Origin: Comamonadaceae bacterium
GTDB taxonomy: Bacteria > Pseudomonadota > Gammaproteobacteria > Burkholderiales > Burkholderiaceae_C
DNA: 9,174 bases
Reading direction: 5' to 3'
Assembly: GCA_947466165.1 (NCBI GenBank)
Contig: CANIDW010000040.1
Location: 1-9,174 of the forward strand
The position numbers and the translations under genes were made by a program. Below the pieces are notes generated by a model. The model saw nothing but the letters and a program-made list of their open reading frames with translations. It was not told where the DNA came from and made no database searches. This document shows positions 5,902-9,174 of the stretch, piece by piece. Each line of letters begins with the position of its first letter. Positions within the stretch are counted from its first letter, which is position 1.

Positions 5902-5915
5902 TGCACCCTTGTGCA
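5902..5915 (-). promoter_or_regulatory. Hairpin holding the tolB ribosome binding site in its loop
   Basis: On the minus strand TGCAC-AAGG-GTGCA (5915 to 5902) is a perfect 5-bp inverted repeat with a 4-base loop. The AAGG of the tolB Shine-Dalgarno is the loop, and the 3' arm ends two bases before the ATG. It could modulate translation initiation, though a 5-bp stem may be unstable. Confidence 0.4.
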
Positions 5916-5959
5916 TCACCGCTAATGGTAACAAGTCACGATGACACCTATTCAGCCCT

Positions 5960-5987
5960 TTCATAGGCAAATACACCTAGTTTTGAA
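5960..5987 (-). promoter_or_regulatory. Candidate promoter for tolB-pal-cpoB
   Basis: TTCAAA (5987-5982) and TATGAA (5965-5960) on the minus strand are separated by 16 bases, a weak sigma-70-like pair. Transcription would start near 5953, leaving a leader of about 55 bases. A promoter is expected somewhere in the 205-bp divergent tolB/msbA region; this is the best pair seen by eye, but the match is modest. Confidence 0.25.
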
Positions 5988-6088
5988 GAAATTACAGGTC
6001 TGCCGACGGCCCTGGAACATCCCTGATAATCCAATCCATCGTGCAACCGCCAAGATTTCTGGCCATCCAACCCGATTGGTTTCCTTTT

Positions 6089-6094
6089 TATAAG
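6089..6094 (+). promoter_or_regulatory. Candidate -10 box (TATAAG) for msbA
   Basis: TATAAG on the plus strand lies 10 bases before the TTG start of the msbA-type gene. No clear -35 is present at 16-18 bp. If used, transcription would start around 6101, making the transcript nearly leaderless. Low certainty. Confidence 0.2.
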
Positions 6095-6104
6095 CGCCTG
6101 GCCT

Positions 6105-7907
6105 TTGACTAAATCTTCAACACCGCCTCAGACGCCTTCTCTGCGCAGCGCCGGTCTGCGCAGCAGCTTCAAAAGGCTCTGGCCTTTTTTCAGTGCGTCT
6201 AAGTCAGGCTGGGCAGTGGCCATCGCGGCAACCGTGCTGGGTTCAGCGACTGAGCCAATGGTGCCGGCCTTGCTCAAGCCTTTGCTGGACCGCGGTTTCA
6301 AAGCAGACGGCAACTTAGACATCTGGCTGGTCCCCTTTTTCCTGATGCTGCTGTTTGGTGCGCGTGGCTTGACGGCCTTTGTCGCCCAGTTCGGGCTGGC
6401 CAGGGTCACCAACCTGGGCTTGCAAAAACTGCGCGCTGCCATGTTTGACAAACTGCTGAGCGCCAAGCTGGCCCTTTTCACTGATGAAAGCTCCAGCGCC
6501 ATTGCCAACACGGTGGTCTACGAAGTGCAAAACGGCTCGCACCTGCTGGTGAACGCCGTCATGCGGCTGGCCCGCGATGTGTTGAGCGTGCTTGCACTCG
6601 TGGCCTACCTGCTCTACCTCAACTGGAAACTGACGCTGGTGGTCGGCCTGATGTTTCCGGCAGTTATTGTGGTTGTGCGTGTGCTGTCCAAACGACTTTA
6701 CCGGTTGACCAAAGAAAGTCAGCGTGCCACCGACGAATTGGCTTATGTGGTCGAAGAAAACGTCTTGGCGCACCGGGACGTGCGACTTCACGGGGCGCAG
6801 ACAGTGCAAGCCGGGCGCTTTCATCTGCTCAGCGTTTCATTGCGAAATCTGTCGATGAAGTCAACCGTCACGCATGCCGGTATGAGCGCATTAACTCAAT
6901 TGATGGCGGCCGCAGCACTGTCGGCCGTGATTTCGATTGCCTTGATTCAAAGTGCCCAGGGCGCCACCACAGTGGGCAGCTTTGTGGCTTTCATCACCGC
7001 CATGCTGCTCTTGATTGCGCCCATTAAAAGTCTGTCGGATGCGGCTACGCCGATCACGCGTGGTCTGGCTGCACTGGAGCGCGGCGTGCATCTGCTGGAT
7101 TTGATCGAAGACGAAAGCAGCGGCAGTTTCAAACTGGCGCGGGCCTCGGGCGATATCCGCTTTGAAGGCGTCACACTGCGTTACAAAGACGATGCTGCAG
7201 CGGCGCTGCAAGACATCAGCCTGCGCGTTCAACCGGGCGAAACAGTGGCCATTGTCGGCACCTCCGGCTCAGGAAAAAGCTCTTTGGTTAACTTGCTGCC
7301 GCGCTTTAGAGACCCGAATGCGGGACAGATTCTGCTTGATGGTGTGCCATTGCAAGACTGGAACCTGGGTGCATTGCGATCGCAAATTGCATTTGTCAGC
7401 CAGCACGTGGTCATGCTCAATGACTCCATTGCCAGCAATGTCTCACTCGGTCAGCAGTTAGACCGCCAGAAAGTGATAACTTGCCTGCAAGCTGCCAACC
7501 TCGAAAAATTCATTGCTGAACTGCCGCAAGGCATAGACACCTTGTTGGGTCATAACGCCATGCAATTGTCGGGCGGACAAAGGCAAAGGCTGGCCATCGC
7601 CCGCGCGCTGTACAAGGATGCGCCGATTTTGATCCTGGACGAGGCCACCTCGGCGCTGGACACAGAGTCAGAGCAGGCTGTGCAACAAGCAATCGAGCGT
7701 CTTACGGTGAGCAGGACATCGCTGATCATTGCGCACCGCTTGTCAACCATCCAACATGCTGACCGCATCATCATGCTCGATGGCGGCCGTTTGATTGAGT
7801 CCGGCACACACGCTCAGTTGCTGGCCCAGGGCGGAGCTTACAGCCACCTCTACAAGCTGGGCTTTAGCAATGATGACGCAAAGGGTCAGAGCAACACAAT
7901 GTCGTAG
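6105..7907 (+). CDS. msbA: MsbA-type lipid A/lipopolysaccharide-core flippase, ABC exporter half-transporter
   Basis: The 600-residue product fuses an exporter-type transmembrane domain to one ATPase domain; a homodimer would flip lipid A-core across the inner membrane. Six hydrophobic helices fall at about 36-55, 73-97, 150-172, 174-194, 260-282 and 290-308. The nucleotide-binding domain shows Walker A GTSGSGKSS (385-393), Q-loop Q433, signature LSGGQ (488-492), Walker B ILILDE (508-513), D-loop SALD (516-519) and switch H544 in IIAHRLST. All catalytic residues are present. The start is a TTG at 6105-6107. Upstream to the stop at 6027-6029 there is no ATG, GTG or TTG in frame, and the first internal ATG is at residue 52, inside the membrane domain, so TTG is the best choice. 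The Shine-Dalgarno is poor. MsbA is the most likely identity, but closely related exporters of other lipids cannot be excluded from motifs alone. Confidence 0.88.
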   Translation: MTKSSTPPQTPSLRSAGLRSSFKRLWPFFSASKSGWAVAIAATVLGSATEPMVPALLKPLLDRGFKADGNLDIWLVPFFLMLLFGARGLTAFVAQFGLARVTNLGLQKLRAAMFDKLLSAKLALFTDESSSAIANTVVYEVQNGSHLLVNAVMRLARDVLSVLALVAYLLYLNWKLTLVVGLMFPAVIVVVRVLSKRLYRLTKESQRATDELAYVVEENVLAHRDVRLHGAQTVQAGRFHLLSVSLRNLSMKSTVTHAGMSALTQLMAAAALSAVISIALIQSAQGATTVGSFVAFITAMLLLIAPIKSLSDAATPITRGLAALERGVHLLDLIEDESSGSFKLARASGDIRFEGVTLRYKDDAAAALQDISLRVQPGETVAIVGTSGSGKSSLVNLLPRFRDPNAGQILLDGVPLQDWNLGALRSQIAFVSQHVVMLNDSIASNVSLGQQLDRQKVITCLQAANLEKFIAELPQGIDTLLGHNAMQLSGGQRQRLAIARALYKDAPILILDEATSALDTESEQAVQQAIERLTVSRTSLIIAHRLSTIQHADRIIMLDGGRLIESGTHAQLLAQGGAYSHLYKLGFSNDDAKGQSNTMS

Positions 7908-9174
7908 TGCTCTTGGGCCATGGCGGCTTCTGACTGCAGCGAAATCGGCTTGCCGATGAATTCACTCAAGCCCGCCAGATGCTGGCTTTCCTCGTCTAAA
8001 AAGAGTTCTATCACTTGCGGCGAGGCCACCACCCTGAATTCACGCGGATTGAATTGCCGGGCTTCACGAAGTATTTCCCGCAAAATGTCGTAACTCACGC
8101 TGCGCGCCGTTTTGACGATGCCTTTGCCAGTGCAAACACCGCAAGGCTCACACAGTTGATGCGACAGCGATTCACGCGTTCGCTTGCGCGTCATCTCAAG
8201 CAGCCCCAAGGCCGAAAAGCCATTGACCGTTGTCTTAATGCGATCACGCTCGAGCTGCTTTTTAAATTCGGCCAGTACGGTCTCACGGTGGTTGTCCCGC
8301 AGCATGTCGATGAAATCCACAATGACAATACCGCCCAAGTTACGCAGCCTCAGTTGCCTGGCAATCGCTTGCGCAGCCTCGAGATTGGTCTTGAAGATGG
8401 TCTCTTCTAAATTGCGCGCGCCCACAAAACCACCGGTGTTCACATCCACCGTGGTCAAGGCTTCAGTCTGGTCCACAACCAGATAGCCGCCGGACTTGAG
8501 TTCAACGCGACGACCGAGCGCACGGGCAATCTCTTCATCAATATTGAATAAATCAAAAATGGGTCGCTCGCCTGTGTAAAGCTGAATTTTTGAAAGGGTT
8601 GCCGGCATGAACTCTTCTGCAAAAGCTTTCAACTGCTCAAATTGCTCGCGCGAGTCGACGCGAATCGACTGGGTTGCCTCAGAAGCCACGTCGCGCAGCA
8701 CACGCTGCAGCAAGTTCAGGTCCTGGTGCAACACCGAGCCTGGCGGCAAGCGCAAGGAGGCTTCTTTGATGCGCGTCCAGGTTTTGCGCAAATAGAAAAT
8801 ATCTTCGCCTAGCTGTGCGTCGCTGGCATCTTCTGCGTTGGTGCGCAAAATAAAGCCGCCGCCGGCTTCGCCGGCCAACGCTTGCAGCCGTTCGCGCAAT
8901 TCTTCGCGTAGCTTGGGCGCTATTTTTTGGGACACGCCAATGTGTTGGTCTTGCGGCAGAAAAACCAGCAGCCGCCCTGCAATGCTGATTTGCGCTGTCA
9001 GACGGGCGCCCTTGGTGCCGATCGGGTCTTTAAGCACCTGCACCATGATGGATTGACCGACAAAAAGCTGTCTTTCAATCGGTTCCGGCTGGCTGGCTGC
9101 AAGCGCATGCCCTTTGGCGGCATCGTTCTCGGCGTGCCGTTGGTTGATGCTGCTCATGAGGTCTGCTACATGCA
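7886..9174 (-). CDS. rng: Ribonuclease G (RNase E/G family), 5' end beyond the window edge
   Basis: RNase G is a 5'-end-sensitive endoribonuclease that matures the 5' end of 16S rRNA and takes part in mRNA decay. The frame is open to the right edge and reads HVADL before the Met at 9155-9157, matching the S1-domain end of the family (FLHxxD). That Met is therefore internal and the true start lies outside. Numbered from it, residues 35-110 are RNase H/5'-sensor-like (VKDPxGTKGARL-type motif at 42-53). The DNase I-like catalytic core has D238 (TTVDVNTG) and D281 (IVDFIDM), 43 apart as in E. coli RNase E D303/D346. The zinc-link pair is C339 and C342 (CGVC). The C-terminus ends EHYDIVLL without an RNase E scaffold tail. 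Its 3' end overlaps msbA by 22 bp. Confidence 0.95.
   Translation of the reverse strand, partial: HVADLMSSINQRHAENDAAKGHALAASQPEPIERQLFVGQSIMVQVLKDPIGTKGARLTAQISIAGRLLVFLPQDQHIGVSQKIAPKLREELRERLQALAGEAGGGFILRTNAEDASDAQLGEDIFYLRKTWTRIKEASLRLPPGSVLHQDLNLLQRVLRDVASEATQSIRVDSREQFEQLKAFAEEFMPATLSKIQLYTGERPIFDLFNIDEEIARALGRRVELKSGGYLVVDQTEALTTVDVNTGGFVGARNLEETIFKTNLEAAQAIARQLRLRNLGGIVIVDFIDMLRDNHRETVLAEFKKQLERDRIKTTVNGFSALGLLEMTRKRTRESLSHQLCEPCGVCTGKGIVKTARSVSYDILREILREARQFNPREFRVVASPQVIELFLDEESQHLAGLSEFIGKPISLQSEAAMAQEHYDIVLL

Overview
The window looks like a chromosomal segment of a betaproteobacterium, probably Burkholderiales and perhaps Comamonadaceae (Rhodoferax/Polaromonas-like). That placement is an inference from protein style (TolB, CpoB, RNase G, MsbA), moderately high GC, and gene content; no search was possible. 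Most of the window is conserved housekeeping DNA. The left ~1 kb is accessory in character.

Region 1 (1-997): the last 36 codons of an IS3-family transposase run in from the left edge (1-108), followed by a plausible IS terminal repeat (about 112-137). After that come about 800 bases with no confidently recognisable gene. This stretch starts AT-rich and holds a minus-strand ORF broken by one in-frame stop (234-461), two copies of a TGCGAA-NN-TTCGCA palindrome (621 and 739), several G/C runs, and a tandem GTGGCTACAT repeat (920-941). A tRNA-Lys(UUU) gene (998-1073, minus) has its 3' end facing this stretch, the usual geometry of a tRNA-associated integration site.

Region 2 (1074-3119): two minus-strand genes overlap by one base in a TGATG junction. 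The upstream one encodes a YeeE/YedE-family (thiosulfate transporter type) membrane protein; the downstream one encodes the tRNA t6A dehydratase TcdA (CsdL). The tRNA-Lys promoter -10 lies just beyond the tcdA stop.

Region 3 (3120-5899): tolB-pal-cpoB on the minus strand, the periplasmic/outer-membrane half of the Tol-Pal envelope system. TolB (periplasmic beta-propeller) binds Pal (peptidoglycan-binding lipoprotein); CpoB (coiled coil plus TPR) links Tol to peptidoglycan synthesis during constriction. tolQRA are not immediately upstream: tolB is divergent from the next gene across a 205-bp intergenic region.

Region 4 (6105-9174): an msbA-type lipid A flippase ABC transporter on the plus strand, converging tail-to-tail with a ribonuclease G gene (rng) that runs off the right edge. 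Their 3' ends overlap by 22 bp.

I found no strong evidence for an undescribed multi-gene system. The parts that established families do not explain are the 138-950 stretch and some fine regulatory structure (tolB ribosome-binding hairpin, yeeE leader hairpins, TTG start of msbA).
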